A stretch of 64,000 nucleotides of DNA from Agrostemma githago (lineage: Eukaryota; Streptophyta; Magnoliopsida; Caryophyllales; Caryophyllaceae). Position numbers and translations under genes: made by a program. The stretch's first letter is position 1, and each line of letters begins with the position of its first letter. Positions 1 to 10,814 of the stretch are shown piece by piece. Under the pieces are notes generated by a model, which was not told the DNA's origin, searched no databases, and saw only the letters and a program-made list of their open reading frames with translations. The stretch lies in contig OY288239.1 of NCBI GenBank assembly GCA_958450325.1, positions 59,539,049 to 59,603,048 on the forward strand, in the 5' to 3' direction.

Positions 1-592
1 TTTTTATTTACTTTCGAGCTTTGTTTATTTACTTGCTTTTACGCTTTATAAACGAACCTCGCATGCTAAACCACTTTGACCAAAAATAAGATGCATTAAA
101 TGACGTAGTTCACATACTATTCGCATGCTTAGCCCGAAAACGCTGTTTGCATATCATTTAATCGTTTTACTAGCGCGCACACACGAACACGAACGATGTC
201 TTAGTAGAGGCCGCCATGTGCGGGCGGGGTTGGGTGTCCTTAGTGGGCTTCCCAACACGTACCCTCACCCCTTACTCAGAGCCTTTGGTTTCCGGATGTC
301 CGAAACCCTTGGCGCACGAGAGTCATTCTATATACGAAAGCCGGTTTATACGGTATCGATATTGCAATGCAAAGGGACGAGCCCAATGAGCTCTGAAATC
401 GAAGTGGGCTTACTTTGTGTAAAGCCCATGACGACATAGAGTGGGCTCGTATGGTTCCGAATAACCACAAAATTCGGTGGCGACTCCATTTTGACTTAAA
501 TTTCGAACCCGAGAACAATCTCACCACGAGATTCATTCGCCTACCCAAACCCGCGCGTGGCCGCGTCGGGGTGGACCTACGTCATGTCCACA
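1..592 (+). mobile_element. Tat/Ogre-type LTR, 3' part (truncated by window start)
   Basis: This is the 3' end of a long LTR in plus orientation, ending TCATGTCCACA at 592. It is the near-identical reverse complement of the first ~590 bases of the LTRs at 17183 and 25655, for example the stretch containing CCCGCGCGTGGCCGCGTCGG. Only about a fifth of the 2.8-kb LTR lies inside the window. A 10-base copy of TGGCGACTCC, the core of this family's primer-binding site, lies inside the LTR at 478-487. Whether this is a solo LTR or the 3' LTR of a full element cannot be decided from here. Confidence 0.85.
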
Positions 593-816
593 GCGGGGGA
601 GCAGGTCACTGGATGAGGTTGCGAATGTCTGAGGACTGCCCGATGCCTCCTACACACATACTTTGGCGAGGCGCGCATGACGGTACTACAGTGCATTATC
701 CGGAGTTTTACCGAGCACGTCAGGATAGGTGGGTCGAGGAGTGGAATTCGTACTTTCCGAGTTATCAGATTGATCAGAATGACCCAGGTGGTCGGAACAA
801 CCCCTTCCATCTTTAG
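593..816 (+). pseudogene. Unrecognised coding remnant abutting the LTR end
   Basis: An open frame of about 73 residues runs from the LTR junction to a TAG at 814-816. It contains an HYPEFYRARQDRWVEEW-like stretch rich in aromatic and charged residues and looks like real coding sequence. It has no start of its own; its upstream reading passes into the LTR, so it is probably a 3' exon whose beginning was displaced by the insertion. I do not recognise a family. A C-terminal piece of another mobile-domain or MULE-associated protein is possible given the neighbour. Confidence 0.35.
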
Positions 817-1239
817 TGTAGTGTAAATATTAGACCAGCATTTGTATTATATTCATATTTCAGACCAGTGTTGTATTCATTTGTAAATTTTAGAAATCGG
901 TAAATCACACTATTAAGAAACAAACGAACATAAAAAACATCCGAATTGAAAAAAAAAACGAGTACCCAACGTGAACATATTACAAGTCATCCGAAAATCA
1001 TCCGAAATAGAACATGATATCCTTAACTGTTAAGACATATAGAAATTACAAATAAAATGGAAACGAGTTCTCGACATAAAAGAAGTACAAATACGCAAGC
1101 ATGAAATCCGAAACACAGAAGACATAACCAAATGAGGAATAAAATCCAAAGCAGTCAACGGCGACCTCGTTTCCCCTGGGATCGGGGTGGCCGTTCACCC
1201 GGGTGGGGAAGGACGGGCTGGAACGACGCCATCAGCTCA
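817..1239. other. AT-rich spacer with no recognised gene
   Basis: AT-rich sequence with A-runs lies between the remnant ending at 816 and the PMD stop codon. It probably includes the 3' untranslated region of the minus-strand PMD gene. From about 1140 the composition turns abruptly GC-rich and resembles the PMD coding region. In another frame the minus strand at 1155-1290 reads as plausible protein (EAHLAYFDELMASFQ), which hints that the PMD gene once extended further, past a frameshift. Confidence 0.5.
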
Positions 1240-3066
1240 TCAAAATACGCAAGGTGGGCTTCCCCCTGCGAGCGTCGCCTGCTCCTGCACCTCGGCGGCG
1301 GATGGTGGTATGATCCTCGGGTGGGAGACTCTCGAGTACCAAGCATAGTAATCCGGAGTCGCTTCCCCCGGGTAGTCCACTGGCCGCGAGAGCCTCCTCG
1401 GGTCAGCGCGCATGACATATACAGTCCTCCACGGGTGGTCCGAGTATACCGGACCGAAGTCAAGAAGGTAGTTCCCACCCCCATGCCTCGGTCGATGCAC
1501 CCTAAACGGCACGGGCATCGACTCGGGTATAGTCTGGACGTAGCCTAACTGTCTGATGACCCGGTCTCCCTGGTAAGGCTCAACGATGTCCATAAAGCGC
1601 AGTGTCCCGAAGTAGGTAGTGGTACGGTGCACCGTGTGAGCGTTCCGCACGAAGGGCTCCCAACAGACGCGATCCGCTGTCAATAAGTCAAGTGATCGTC
1701 GGTAGGCCAGAAGGTTGTCTCCGCGCGACGATGGTTTCCCGACGCCTACCCAAGCAGTCGCGCGTGGCGAAGTCGGGGAAATCGGGATCGGTGCCGCTGG
1801 CCTAAAGTTAGGGAAGTACTCATATATCCACACCTGAAGCAAAGTCAAACACCCGGCCAAAGTGGTGAACCCCTCCCTCGAAGCCATCCCTAAATTCCTA
1901 TACAGCCACGCCAACGTACCAGCACCACACGCAAAACCAGGAATCGAATCCAAGCTGTTCGTCAGTGGGAAGACTGACGGACGAATACGATCGCTCGACC
2001 TATCCACAAAGAGGAACTCTCCCAACAACGTGATCAGGTAACCCTGCACAGTCTGCTCATGGGTCCCAGTGCTCATCTTCTCACGCACAGCCCTCGCTAG
2101 TACCGACCCGCTCCTCAAAATGGGAGGGCCCGCATCTCCCCTGGGTGCCCTCAACTGCAAATCATTCATCCCGAAGAAGTTCCCCACAGCGGTCTTCCCA
2201 TCAGCCAGACCCCCAGTCTCGTTAAGAACAGCGCATGGCTCACCCTCTATAGACAGCCCTAAGATCCTGGCGACGTCGTGCAACATGATAGTCATCTCGC
2301 CGAACGGCATGTGGAATGTGTTCGTATCCGGCTGCCACCTCTCGACGAATGCTGTAAGGAGCGGTATGTCCAAGTTGCGTAGAATGCACGCCCGTAGGTG
2401 AATCAGCCCCGACTGTCGGACAGCATCCACTACCTGAGGAAAGCGGTCGAACGACTCCAACTCCCTAACAATCCGAGGACGGTTGTAGGTCGTCAGCAGA
2501 GTCCGCTCGTGACCTGGCTCTGACCAAAGCCGACGCCCAATATGACCCCCAAAGCTCGGGATCACCGACGGATCGATGGGACCTCCGGGACTAGGTCCAT
2601 GCAGAATCCACGTAGTGTCGGTCCGTGTACGCCGGGGGGCGCTCGAGGTCGAAGTACCCACACTACCGACGAAAGTGCCTCCAGGCCCCTTCTTGTAGAC
2701 AACAGCCTTACCCTGCTGTGATGTCCCCACGTCCGTCTCCTCCTCCTGCTCCTCCGCCTGCTGTTCCGAGAAGCTCTCCGGAAAAGCGTGTCGCCTCTCC
2801 TCCTCATCGAACTCCATGTTCAGGTCGGCAGACTGCAACGACCTGGACGCTTCGCGGAATTCGCCGCTCGCTGTTCCCTCAGAACAACCGTCGTGTGTAC
2901 CGCTCGTGGTACGGGAAGGTGGAACAGGCATGTCTAGTGTACCCCCATGAGAGGAAGGCGATGGCTCTGGTGGGCCGGTAGGTGGCGGCCTCGGCCTACC
3001 CCTAGCACGAGTGGACGCAGTTACGACCCTACCGTCTACCCGGCTACTCTTCCCCTTACCAGCCAT
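1240..3066 (-). CDS. Plant mobile domain (PMD/MAIN-like) protein, TE-associated type
   Basis: An uninterrupted 608-codon ORF. Residues 1-170 are low-complexity (Pro/Ser/Glu/Arg) and open with a basic MAGKGKSSRVDGR. From about residue 200 it reads as a plant mobile domain: a GLIHLRACILRNLDIPLL-like start, FVERWQPDTNTFHMPFGEMT, LHDVARILGLSIEGEP, then LLGEFLFVDRSSDRIRPS and LTLLQVWIYEYFPNF. This is the type often annotated as MAIN-like or 'serine/threonine phosphatase 7 long form homolog'. Genomic PMDs act in TE silencing; many others are carried by MULEs and LTR elements. The GC-rich coding block sits between AT-rich flanks. The last ~18 residues look off-register compared with an alternative frame (see 817-1239), so the C-terminus may be frameshifted. 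Domain call is firm; whether it is a host gene or TE cargo is open. Confidence 0.8.
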   Translation of the reverse strand: MAGKGKSSRVDGRVVTASTRARGRPRPPPTGPPEPSPSSHGGTLDMPVPPSRTTSGTHDGCSEGTASGEFREASRSLQSADLNMEFDEEERRHAFPESFSEQQAEEQEEETDVGTSQQGKAVVYKKGPGGTFVGSVGTSTSSAPRRTRTDTTWILHGPSPGGPIDPSVIPSFGGHIGRRLWSEPGHERTLLTTYNRPRIVRELESFDRFPQVVDAVRQSGLIHLRACILRNLDIPLLTAFVERWQPDTNTFHMPFGEMTIMLHDVARILGLSIEGEPCAVLNETGGLADGKTAVGNFFGMNDLQLRAPRGDAGPPILRSGSVLARAVREKMSTGTHEQTVQGYLITLLGEFLFVDRSSDRIRPSVFPLTNSLDSIPGFACGAGTLAWLYRNLGMASREGFTTLAGCLTLLQVWIYEYFPNFRPAAPIPISPTSPRATAWVGVGKPSSRGDNLLAYRRSLDLLTADRVCWEPFVRNAHTVHRTTTYFGTLRFMDIVEPYQGDRVIRQLGYVQTIPESMPVPFRVHRPRHGGGNYLLDFGPVYSDHPWRTVYVMRADPRRLSRPVDYPGEATPDYYAWYSRVSHPRIIPPSAAEVQEQATLAGGSPPCVF

Positions 3067-3758
3067 CTAATTTTACAAATTCCATACGTTGTTAAAACAA
3101 AACTATGTCACTTGTTAATAATATTAAGAAATAAATTTAACCTTCTCGTACTATTCTTATTAATTGAAAAATCAATTGATATAAGATTCGATATGTAATA
3201 GTCAAAAAAAATCTACTACTGATATAATAAGAAATTACTATTCTTATTACTTTCAACGTTGTCGCTTGATATAATATTTAATTTAAAGAAGAAATTACTG
3301 ATAACGTATATTATTCTCAAATTAATTATTTTCATATAAGACTATTTTTTAAGTAAACACTACTAACCTTAAAATTAGTACTCATCGTTATCTCAATTAG
3401 GTGTCCGATTTTAGGAAGTGATAACGATTACAGGTTTTTCACTTAAATTCAACTTTTTAGTTATTATTTTTCACGATAAATTGATATTTTCAAACTAGAG
3501 ATCCTTATATTTTTTTGATTACAATTTTTCAAAAATATTTCAAAACCTAAACTTATCAACAATTAATCCTGAATTTCATTATAATAATTCTAATAATATT
3601 CCTAAACATATAAACATTTCGTATAATTTCCTAATAATAATTCAAACAACCAACACATCAGCAACGATACGAACATCTAACGAAAAATAAACGAACTTTA
3701 CGGATATCGTAACACATAACATAAAACAAAAAAAATAAAAATAAAAAACGAAAACAGA
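3067..3758. other. AT-rich region upstream of the PMD gene
   Basis: Strongly AT-rich sequence with short homopolymers and no convincing ORF. It lies 5' of the minus-strand PMD gene and would hold its promoter and leader. I see no clear TATA/initiator arrangement I would stake a call on. Confidence 0.4.
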
Positions 3759-4020
3759 CCTCGACGCCGGAAAACCGCGTCTGGGAGGCCTATTCGACGC
3801 CGGAAAACCGCGTCTGAGAGGCCTCTCAGACGCATGAATCTCGCGTCTTGGAGACCTCTCAGACGCATGAATGTCGCGTCTTGGAGGTCTCCGCGACGCA
3901 TGAATATCGCGTCTGAGAGGCCTCTCAGACGCATGAATCTCGCGTCTTGGAGACCTCTTCGACGCCAGATTCATGCGTCTGAGAGGCCTCTCAGACGCGA
4001 TATTCATGCGTCGCGGTCTG
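3759..4020. repeat. Palindromic minisatellite upstream of the PMD gene
   Basis: A GC-rich tandem array of ~36-39 bp units in AT-rich surroundings. The units combine GACGC(A/C), a GAGGCCTC core and CATGAATCTCGCGTCT-type linkers. A perfect 24-nt palindrome (GCGTCTGAGAGG followed by its reverse complement) occurs three times, at 3810-3833, 3909-3932 and 3975-3998. Related half-sites carry a TTGGAGACC variant. Translation in several frames gives repetitive Arg-rich peptides, which I regard as spurious. Confidence 0.85.
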
Positions 4021-4400
4021 TTTCCAGACCGAATTCTGGAAAAAACGACGCCCAATTCGCAAAAATTGATCCCCACCATCAGTCAAACCGATACCAAAAT
4101 CGAATATAGAAAACAATAACTACTCAATTGAGGTATATATCACACACAAATTAGCTATGGGCAACCTAAACTATCAATCTAATATTAATTATACTCGAAC
4201 TAATCGATCCAAAATAATCAAATACAAGCTAAAAGGTAATACAAAATAGATAGATCTACTTACTTGAGTACGGATTTGGAGTTGGAGTGGAAGCGGTTTT
4301 ATATTTGAAAAACAATTTTTTAAGAAATTGTTTAAGGGAGAGAAAGAAGTGAAAATGAATTGTAAGGAGAAGGGGGTTTATATATAAATTTCCTAAACAT
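4021..4400. other. Non-coding spacer
   Basis: No convincing ORF. The sequence is AT-rich with a GAG/GAA-rich stretch near 4335-4370. Nothing recognised. Confidence 0.35.
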
Positions 4401-4665
4401 ATTCCCGGGATACATTGAGACACGTGTCTCGGAGACCGTTCAATAGTCCAAAAACTGACATTTCATATTAGTCGGGAATATATTTGTTACGTTAGTTAAG
4501 AAACTTAATTAAATTCATTAGAATATATTACATAAGGATAAATGAGTTACGTTGAGACACGTGCCTCAAAAACCGTTCAAGAGTACAAAAACCGTAATTT
4601 TAATATACTCGGAAATATTAATTACATTAATTAACAAACTTATTTAATATCATTAATCATAATTA
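4401..4665. repeat. Two-copy diverged tandem duplication (~141 bp)
   Basis: Two copies share the order (C/G)GTTGAGACACGTG, CTC, ACCGTTCAA, AAAAACCG/TGA, then an AT-rich ATTAATTA tail. The GAGACACGTG cores lie at about 4413 and 4555. The ACGTG is a G-box-like core but there is no gene at a useful distance. Probably an old non-autonomous TE or promoter duplication. Confidence 0.6.
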
Positions 4666-4879
4666 GGGGAAGGGTAAAAGAGTAAATTCACGTATAAAGC
4701 GCCGACGACGTGGCTGAAATGTCGACGACGAAATGTAGTAGCGAAAATGAGTGGTTAAAAAAGAAAGGAGGAAGAGAGAGAAATTGGTGGATAAATGTGA
4801 ACCACACATTTATGGCCAAAAGTAGAAAATGAGTAAAAGATCAAACTCAGTTTAAAAGTAAAATAGGGCAATGTTAGAA

Positions 4880-4895
4880 ACTCGGAGGGAGTATC
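4880..4895. repeat. Stowaway/mariner-like terminus (one end only)
   Basis: The sequence CTCGGAGGGAGTAT is the reverse complement of the ACTCCCTCCG start typical of Stowaway MITEs, which insert at TA. I could not find the partner terminus within a few hundred bases, so only a remnant is claimed. Confidence 0.4.
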
Positions 4896-5035
4896 ATTTT
4901 TTATTAGTATGTTTTACAATAATTTACCATAAGACGGTCAAGATCATTAATAATAATCACAAATTTTTTATGACTAATAATATAAAAACACCATGCTTAA
5001 TAAATAAACATATTATCAACCATTTCTAGAGTTGG

Positions 5036-5265
5036 CAAGCCTAATCCGACCCGACTGACCCGACACAAAACCCGAGTAAAATTGACCTGATCTAACCCGA
5101 AAATGTAGTGGCATGACCCGACCCGATGATCACCCATAACTCGATACGACTCGCTTCAGGCCGACCTGAACCCAAACCCGACTCGGGACGACTTGTAACA
5201 CGAAACGACCCGATAAATTATCTGACCCGACTCGACCCGAAAGCTAACCCAACCCGAAAATGTTT
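5036..5265. repeat. Degenerate (GA)CCCGA simple-repeat tract
   Basis: Many irregular copies of GACCCGA, CCCGAC and related heptamers lie in one orientation over about 230 bp. This kind of tract is common in plant intergenic and TE DNA. The short ORF across it has no protein features. Confidence 0.6.
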
Positions 5266-6599
5266 CGACCTAAATCCAATATGCCCGCCCAATTTCCACC
5301 TCAAACCATTTCTATAATATTAATCCATAAAAAATAACTCTTACCCATTAGGCCCAAACCACAATAAACTAATTAACCAAAATGATCCTTACCCAAACAC
5401 TTTGGAAATTAGAACCCTACAATCTACCCTACAAGCAGCTCGACATTTTCCCCCTTCATTCTTTGATATCTCACTGAACTTTCAGCCCCCACACCAACCA
5501 TTGCACTAACCACCACGCTCTCCTTCCTTCGACCACGAAACAGGTAAGCAACTCCAAATTCGTTTTTTTTGTGGTACTAATTATGGATGTTCTAAATTGA
5601 AAAGGGGAATTACGAATTAGAAGAAATATATGAATGAAGAAGTAGAAATTAGGAAGAGGCACCGGTGTAGAGACGTGATGATGATTGTGCAATGGTCAAT
5701 GTTACTGTAGTCTGTTTTTTCTCTCTAGTATAGTCAATGTTAGTGTAGAGACGTGAGATGATGATTGTTGGTCTACAAGATCCAAATGTGGATTAATTCT
5801 CTCTGAGATGTAATAATACAATATTGAAACAATGAATAGTTTGAAGAAGGGAGTTGGGAATATCACTGATATACTTGTTTTTGAGATGCAATCTCGTGCT
5901 ACTTTCTGCATTCTTGGTGGGTACATACATACATACTTAACTACTACTACTACGGAGTAGTTGTTTCTTCATTGTTTTGTTGTTTTAAGTATACAATTAT
6001 TTATGTTAGTTACAATTCAAATAAATGGAATTGTCTCCAAAACTATGCCAATTAAGATTTCTTGGCTACCTGTCTCCAAAACTCTCAAATGAAAAGATGG
6101 AATTGTATGTCTAAGGACTATCTAGTTAGTATTATTGAAGATTAGTTAGGTTGATTTGAGTAGTCCGTTGTGATATATATTACTAATAATAAACTTATTA
6201 TTGTTAGGATTATTATTTTTTGTGTTATATCTTTCAGATTTTTGATTTATTTTAGATAATTGTTCTAGTATTGTTGTTTTATGGCAATGTATTGGAATTT
6301 TTTTTTTGTATTTTTGTATATTTTATAAGAGAAGTTCAACATGAAAAATAATAATAATATGAATATGAATACTATGTAATTAATTCCTTTTGGATTAGAA
6401 CAATGTAATGGGTTTTTTTTAAAATCACTTTGTCTAAAGTAGTGATGTGCATACTAATAACAGCTCACACAATTAGCTCCAATGCCTTAGTGTCGTATAG
6501 TATTAAATGGAAAAAGTGGTAGTGGACAATAATGTATCTGCCTCTACTTCATGGTTCATTAGAGTTTATATGGCTGAATATTGTTTTTAGGTAAGAATT
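5266..6599. other. Spacer or leader region upstream of the CACTA transposase
   Basis: No convincing coding sequence. CAGGTAAGCAACT at 5552-5564 looks like a splice donor, so this may be the 5' untranslated exon and intron of the transposase. A 29-base near-duplicate of the DUF4218 coding region lies at 5445-5473. I did not find the CACTA left terminus or the subterminal repeats that mark the right end. Confidence 0.4.
5445..5473 (+). repeat. Micro-duplication of a DUF4218 coding segment
   Basis: Twenty-nine bases match 8724-8752 with one mismatch. In both places they translate to FPPSFFDIS, and the preceding codons (QLDI versus QLEMY) are also similar. The copy lies upstream of the transposase gene in non-coding sequence. 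Confidence 0.6.
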
Positions 6600-6640
6600 C
6601 TTTTTTTATTGAATGTGGTGTTCTTTCGTGTCTATAGAGA

Positions 6641-8342
6641 TGGATCGAAGTTGGATGTATAATATGAGACGTTCCACCCCCGAATTTGTGAATTTTATGA
6701 CAGAGAACTTTGTGAGAAGTGCCGTGGAGAATGCAAGTAAAAAAGGTGAGACACGTATATTATGCCCGTGTGTTGATTGTAAAAATTTAAAGAAAGTGTT
6801 AACTCCAGATATTTGTGTCGAGCACTTAGTTTTACGTCGATTTATGAGAGATTATACACGTTGGATATTTCATGGCGAGTCTACCACTTCGGTCAATGTG
6901 AAGAAAAGAGTAAAACCAATGTTGTTGATGATGACGATATTGAAAGGGATCGGATTGATGACTTGATTGGAGACGTACAAGTTAATTTTGACAATGATCA
7001 ACATGCTTTAGATAGTTTGCTTAGTGATGCAGAGAGACCCTTGTATCCTAACTGCACCAAATACACTCGATTATCTTCCGTGATGAAAATGATGTCTTTA
7101 AAAGTGAAAAGTATGTGGAGTGATAAGAGCTTTACATTGTTTTTAGAGTGCGTAAGTGACATGTTGCCCGATGATAATGTGCTTCCAAAATCCGCTTATG
7201 AGGCGAAGAAAATCATGTGGCCATTAGGTTGTGATTATGATAAAATTCATGCATGTCTGAATGATTGCATTTTGTACCGCAAAAAATTCAATGATTTGCA
7301 TGAGTGTCCAACTTGTGGCACATCTCGGTATCGCTTGAAGGATATGGACATTGATTGTGAGCAAAAGAAAGGCTCTGTGGCAAAGGTGGTGAGGTATTTA
7401 CCCATAATACCAAGATTCAAAAGATTATTCGCCAACCTAGATGACGCAACCAAATTAAGGTGGCATGCGGACATGAGAAAAAAAGATGGTAAGCTTAGAC
7501 ACCTGGCAGATGCTCCTGAATAGAGAAATGTTGACAGAATATTTCCAGAATTCGGTGAAGAATCTAGGAATTTAAGAGTTGGTCTTTGTACCGATGGGAT
7601 GAACTCGTTTTCTAGTTTGAGTAGTCAACATAGCCCGTGGTCTGTCCTTCTTGGTATTTATAATTTGCCGCCTTATTTGTGTATAAAGCGCAAATACCAT
7701 ATGTTGTCACTTCTTATCCAAGGACCAAAGCAACCGGGCAATGATATTGATGTTTATCTAGCGCTCTTCATAGATGATTTGAAACTATTGTGGAATGAAG
7801 GAGTAAAGGTGTATGACGCAGTTGCTAAAGAAGATTTTATCTTGCATGTTATGTTATTATGTACCATAAAGGATTTCCCAGAATATGGCAACTTGTCGGG
7901 TCATACAGTTAAGGGAAAAATGGCATGTCCAATATGTGATGAAGGTACCGTAGCTCCTCGGCTCACTCACAGTAGGAAGAATGTTTATATGGGTCATCGA
8001 AGATTTTTGACTCGCTACCACCCTTATCGCAAAATGAAAAAGGCATTCAATGTGAAGATTGAGAAAGAAATGGCACCTATTCCACTTGAGGGAGATGAAG
8101 TATTTCAACAAGTGAGAGATATTGATGTTGTTCTTGGAAAACCCAACATATTTCTCAAGAATGCTAGATATAAGAAGAAGTCAATAATGTGGGACCTTTC
8201 ATATTGGCACCATTTGTCAGTGAGACATTGTTTAGACATCATGCACGTAGAGAAGAATGTTACTGAGAGTCTTATAGGGACTTTATTCAACATCCCTGGA
8301 AAGACTAAAGATGGTTATAACGCTAGGAAGGACATCAAATAA
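6641..8342 (+). pseudogene. CACTA transposase, N-terminal and tnp2 (Transposase_21) region
   Basis: The frame from the ATG at 6641 reads MDRSWMYNMRRSTPEFVNFM with a CPCVDCKN motif, the Transpos_assoc domain. Around 6890 the frame shifts to one reading an acidic stretch, RPLYPNCTKYTRLSSV, CPTCGTSRY and the tnp2 core GLCTDGMNSF, GNLSGHTVKGKMACPICDEG, RHCLDIMHVEKNV. This is the Transposase_21 fold. A TAG at 7521-7523 stands where the family usually has Trp (DAPE-stop-RNVDRIFPEF), and a TAA at 8341 ends the longest frame. The frameshift and stops make it non-functional. The downstream part (DUF4218/DUF4216) continues from 8343. Confidence 0.85.
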
Positions 8343-9848
8343 ATGAGAACGAGGGTTGAGCTAGCACCGCAAGAGAATGGCAAACGTGTATATCTTCCTC
8401 CCGCTTGCTACACATTGTCTAAGGTAGAGAAATATATTGTGTGTGAATGTCTTCGTGGCATAAAGGTACCATAGATATTGTTCAAACATGAAAAACCTCC
8501 TTTCCATGAAAGATTTGCAGTTGATTGGACTAAAGTCTCACGATAACCATGTGATAATGCAACAATATTTACCTGTGTCGATTTGGTCTATTTTACCAAA
8601 AGATGTGAGATTTGCAATTACAAGACTTTTTTTTTAATGCAATCGATAGTAAGGTGACTGATCCCGAAACACTAGACAAGTTGCAAGCTGACATGGTTGA
8701 AACATTGTGTCAATTAGAGATGTATTTTCCCCCTTCATTTTTTGATATCTCAGAACACTTGGTTGTTCATTTGGTTCGAGAGGACAAGCTTTTGAGTCTT
8801 GTACACTTAAGGGATATGTATGCATTTGAGAGATATATGGGTGTTTTAAAAGGGTACACAACAAATTGATATAGACCTGATGCTAGTATTGTTGAAGGAT
8901 ACATATAGCAGCTGAGGCTGTAAGATTTTGCACCGACTATCTGGGGGGGGGGGGATGAAATCGTTTGGATTACCAAAGTCTCGACATGAAAAGAGACTAG
9001 ATGGTAAAGGTACCATTGGAGTAAAATGGGTATCACTTAATGCTCAGCAACTCAATGATGCTAACTTTCTTGCCATACAACATATTGATGATGCTGATGA
9101 TTACATAGATGAACACATGAGAATATTGAAAGAAGTATTCCCTTTAAAAACTGATAAATGGTTGGTTGAAGAACACAACAAGTCCTTTATGAAGTGGTTT
9201 AGAAATAAAGTACTTGATGAATTGTCGATTACTCCCAATAATGTAAAGGAAACTGTCAAATGGTTAGCTTATGGCCCAAATAACGATGTGAAATCTTTTG
9301 AAGGATATGATATAAATGGATATTGTTTTCATACCGAACGACAAGATAGGAAGAGTACAATGTAGAATAGTGGAGTCACTTTAGTTGCTTCATCGACTGA
9401 ATTTGGCAGCGGTGCACCTACTTGTAAACAAATGCCATATTATGGGATCATTGAAGACATATGGGAGCTTCATTATGCAACATTCAAGGTTGCATTGTTT
9501 AAATGCAAGAGGGTGGATAATAAGAAAGGTGTTCATGTCGATGAGTATGGATTCACATTGGTTGATTTTAGGAGGCAAGGTTACAAGAATGAGCCTCTTG
9601 TTATGGCTTCGCAGGTAAAATAAGTGGTCTATATTTCAGATCCACTAAATGATAAATGTTGTGTTGTACTTCAAGGCAAGAGACGTATTCTTGGGGTGGA
9701 TGAGGAAGAATATGATCGACTTGATGATATCCCTCCATTTTCGGAGGGTCTACCTTCATTGCATATTCAACCTAATTTGGAAACTAATTATGTATGTGTT
9801 GATCATAATGACGAGATTTGGGAAAACAGAGAACTAACAAAAAATTAA
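8343..9848 (+). pseudogene. CACTA transposase, DUF4218 and DUF4216 region
   Basis: This continues the tnp2 gene. After broken frames at 8343-8611, an open stretch at 8612-8869 reads the DUF4218 signature (MYFPPSFFDISEHLVVHL, RYMGVLKGY). A G-run at 8942-8952 lies at a frame change. The 8928-9365 segment gives DFAPTI-type context, and 9436-9848 is DUF4216-like (PYYGIIEDIWEL, VLFKCKRVDN-type, DEYGFTLVDF, PFVMASQV-type, EEEYDRLDDIPPFSEGLP). Stops at 9363 and 9621 and several frame changes interrupt it. In intact relatives these domains lie on the same protein C-terminal to tnp2. Order and spacing support a single decayed gene. Confidence 0.75.
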
Positions 9849-10814
9849 GCTCTATAGGTATTTGAGATGAAATGTTTATATAGTGACATTTGTTTTATGG
9901 TGACTATATCATGTTTATGTTTTGTTATTATATATCTTTAAATTGAATATATGTTCTAATGTGTAGGTTTTGTACAATGGAGGAGAATAATTATGTTCCA
10001 ATGGGAGATGAGACAAATGAGGGTGAGGCTACAGAAGCTCCAGTAAAGAAACGAACTCGAGGACCCACTATGTTAAAAGATATGGAGGGTAAAGGGCCTT
10101 GGGATTTACAATGGGATCAAGATGGTTACCCGACAGGGATGTATGCCTCTCGTTTTGCAAGTTGTTGAGGTAGGAGGACACGTTGCCAAGTGAACATCAA
10201 CTTAAATGATAGGGATAAAGAGGTAGAAGATGGTCTCAAAGAGCTGTTGTGGAGCGATATCTCGGTAATAGTTGTTTGGGTCCCTATTTACTTTATTTCT
10301 CTGTTTCATGTAATAGTATTGGTATTTATACTAAAGTTGGTTGATTTTTCTACATAAATGATGCATTACTAATTACCTGATACCCTTTTTTACGTTATTT
10401 ATTCCAGAGTCAGTTTCTAATTGATGAGAAACACAAGAATTATGTGATGACTTCTTGTGGGAAGATGTTCAGAAACTTCAAGGCAAACTTAACTCGAGAC
10501 TTCATTCGAAAAAAAATCCAAAATATGACTCTCCAGTAGATTGCTACAGTTTCATTGAGCGTGCCGATTGGGAGAAATTTAAAAAGTTCCGAGAGACAGA
10601 TGAATTTAAGGTGATCAATATGACTCTTAGAATGTTGTACAAACCTTATTTATGTCCTTATTTAACCCCACCCAATGTGATTGTGTGATTCTTATTTTAA
10701 GAATGTTTCTACTATGTTTTAGCATAGGAGAATAGTAGAAAAGCCACCGAAAGTGCAAAGCATAATGAGCATCCACATTTAATGGGTAGACGGGGATACA
10801 ACCAAAGGGTCGCT

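Noticed and set aside
125..548. ORFs in the Tat LTR (also at 17182, 17426, 25612, 25898)
   Set aside because: They recur because the LTR is repeated; no protein features, and diverged LTR copies break them.
3355..3370. CACTACTAAC preceded by AAA as a possible CACTA left terminus matching the AAA after the right TAGTG
   Set aside because: Only the first five bases and TAAC agree with the right end (CACTAGTAACGGTC), no subterminal GCAACGGT words follow, and the left flank is not RPA-like.
3642..4109. Arg-rich repetitive ORFs over the palindromic minisatellite
   Set aside because: Open in several frames on both strands, explained by the repeat itself.
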